DNA of 64,000 bases from Saccharicrinis fermentans DSM 9555 = JCM 21142. Lineage in GTDB: Bacteria > Bacteroidota > Bacteroidia > Bacteroidales > Marinilabiliaceae. Positions within the stretch are counted from its first letter, which is position 1. Each line of letters begins with the position of its first letter. Both the position numbers and the translations under genes were made by a program. The notes beneath the pieces were generated by a model. The model was not told where the DNA came from, searched no databases, and saw only the letters and a list, made by a program, of their open reading frames with translations. The stretch lies in the NCBI RefSeq assembly GCF_000517085.1, contig NZ_KI912107.1, forward strand, positions 2,911,980 through 2,975,979, read 5' to 3'. Below, in pieces: positions 62,991 to 64,000 of the stretch.

Positions 62991-64000
62991 CTATTCCCTT
63001 ACAATTTCATCTCCTCTATAAATATGGTTTTTGTCTTTAAAGAGGCCTGAACCATTTTTATCTTTGGGTCCGAAAGATTCCACATCAACACCCTTCATAG
63101 GCTTACCTACATAGTAAGCATTATTTTTATCCTTCGCATAAGACTGATAAGCAAACACATGAAAAGATTCCTGGTCAGCTCCTTCTATCGGCATTTCACA
63201 ATAGTACACATAATTTTTATCTACACCATAATAAGTATCCTTCCAGATCTTAAAAGAAGCACGATGAGCCATCGGCATCCGCACATTGTTATAATAAACA
63301 CCATCATCCACCAATAAATAGCCATGTTCTAAAACCTCTATGGTTCTAGCATCCAGCAGCGGAATGATGGTCATGGCTTTTTCGCTATCCTCTTCCCACC
63401 TTTCAAATGAATACAGTCTATCCCTATCCGCAACATAATGTTTATCAATCACCTGCACACTCACAACATCAATATCTGAAGCGATAATCCCATCCTTATG
63501 GTGTAAATACACCGTATTTTTATCTTTACTACAAGTTTCGTTAAGTATCTCAAAGGAAGCATAATCTACTTCAACAGCCTGGTAATTATAAAAGTACAAC
63601 TTATCATCCTTACTCCAGTCATTATTTATATTCACAAAACTTTGAGGATTGGCCCCCTCTATAATTAAGAGCTTTTTGGAGGAAGGCACATTTTCAACAA
63701 GTTCGTATGGTAAATACTCAATGGCTACATAAACATGATTTTGATCGAAAGCAAAATGTTCCTTTACCCAGAATGTAGCATAATCCACCTCGTTACTTAT
63801 ATCGCTTGCTTTGAAGTAAATCTTATGCATATCTTTTCCATAATCACGTCCCAGCACTTCAAACGAAGCAACATCCGCATCCATCTTGGTGTTACCGAGT
63901 TCAAACCAGTTACCCATGGGGCTATATTGAATGGCACTTTTATTCCTATTATAATAATAACTATCAGATAGTTCCTTATTAACAGCCCCACTAAAATGTT
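62991..64000 (-). CDS. DKNYY-repeat protein, 5' end outside the window
   Basis: The frame is open through the right edge, so the visible part is a C-terminal fragment of about 336 residues. It has repeats of the type FxxxxxxYxKDKxxVYY: DYATFWVKEHFAFDQNHVYV, VDYASFEILNETCSKDKNTV, FKIWKDTYYGVDKNYVYYCE, FHVFAYQSYAKDKNNAYYVG. This is the DKNYY family, beta-strand repeats often on cell-surface or exported proteins of unknown function. The ATG at 63917 is internal to the repeat array. Confidence 0.8.
   Translation of the reverse strand, partial: HFSGAVNKELSDSYYYNRNKSAIQYSPMGNWFELGNTKMDADVASFEVLGRDYGKDMHKIYFKASDISNEVDYATFWVKEHFAFDQNHVYVAIEYLPYELVENVPSSKKLLIIEGANPQSFVNINNDWSKDDKLYFYNYQAVEVDYASFEILNETCSKDKNTVYLHHKDGIIASDIDVVSVQVIDKHYVADRDRLYSFERWEEDSEKAMTIIPLLDARTIEVLEHGYLLVDDGVYYNNVRMPMAHRASFKIWKDTYYGVDKNYVYYCEMPIEGADQESFHVFAYQSYAKDKNNAYYVGKPMKGVDVESFGPKDKNGSGLFKDKNHIYRGDEIVRE

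Noticed and set aside
1-64000. CRISPR array
   Set aside because: No regularly spaced direct repeats of 24-40 bp were seen; the repeats found are dispersed or a single tandem duplication.

Overview
The window looks like a chromosome segment of a member of Bacteroidota, probably order Marinilabiliales (the order is inference). The evidence is the Bacteroidota promoter element TAnnTTTG in front of several genes, two TonB-dependent receptors with carboxypeptidase-like N-terminal repeats, a Bacteroidota-type TssD remnant, DUF4199 and pRiA4b ORF-3 proteins, and AT-rich intergenic DNA.

Layout. 0-6.8 kb: envelope permease, nitroreductase, aconitase, LarE and a cold-shock-domain protein. 6.8-14.1 kb: a sulfur and siroheme block on the minus strand, with a three-part HemC-like/SUMT/HemD fusion, a precorrin-2 dehydrogenase, CysK, an Rrf2 regulator, an Omp85-like barrel, a homocysteine-forming PLP enzyme and a cytochrome c lipoprotein. 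14.3-18.1 kb: miaA, a methyltransferase, a polyprenyl-type glycosyltransferase and DUF4199. 18.3-18.9 kb: an SRP RNA followed by tRNA Thr-Tyr-Thr-Gly. 18.9-24.4 kb: an accessory island with a transposase remnant and decayed type VI secretion cargo. It contains a TssD remnant, a LysM/glycine-zipper protein with a candidate membrane immunity partner, a 730-bp tandem duplication of the toxin tail plus partner, and a VasX-like pseudogene. 24.5-31 kb: TsaC/Sua5, a histidine phosphatase, and a mutagenesis cassette (S24-type regulator divergent from dinB-dnaE). 31-45.4 kb: TonB receptors, a His-rich membrane protein, PSD, a chemoreceptor, a ferredoxin-nitroreductase, TruC, a kinase-like protein and an IMPase. 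45.5-56.3 kb: two Rnk-like proteins, a MarR-like regulator, PlsC, hemerythrin, an acyl-activating/ACP/acyltransferase fusion, DJ-1 and an ABC-F protein. 56.4-60.9 kb: a phenylalanine/tyrosine operon (pheA, aminotransferase, DAHP synthase-chorismate mutase, tyrA) behind a Phe-rich leader peptide and attenuator. 60.9-64 kb: a hydrolase, a CNNM/CBS protein and a DKNYY-repeat protein running off the end.

Two kinds of structure are not explained by the genes. (1) A ~95-bp element lies directly in front of several unrelated genes and its last three bases are the start codon of the gene. Most copies encode a peptide with a conserved GEFH[M/V] core, with mainly synonymous changes between copies. (2) Two families of small dispersed inverted-repeat (REP/MITE-like) elements lie between genes. 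The 18.9-24.4 kb effector region and the GEFH leader element are the best candidates for undescribed biology.
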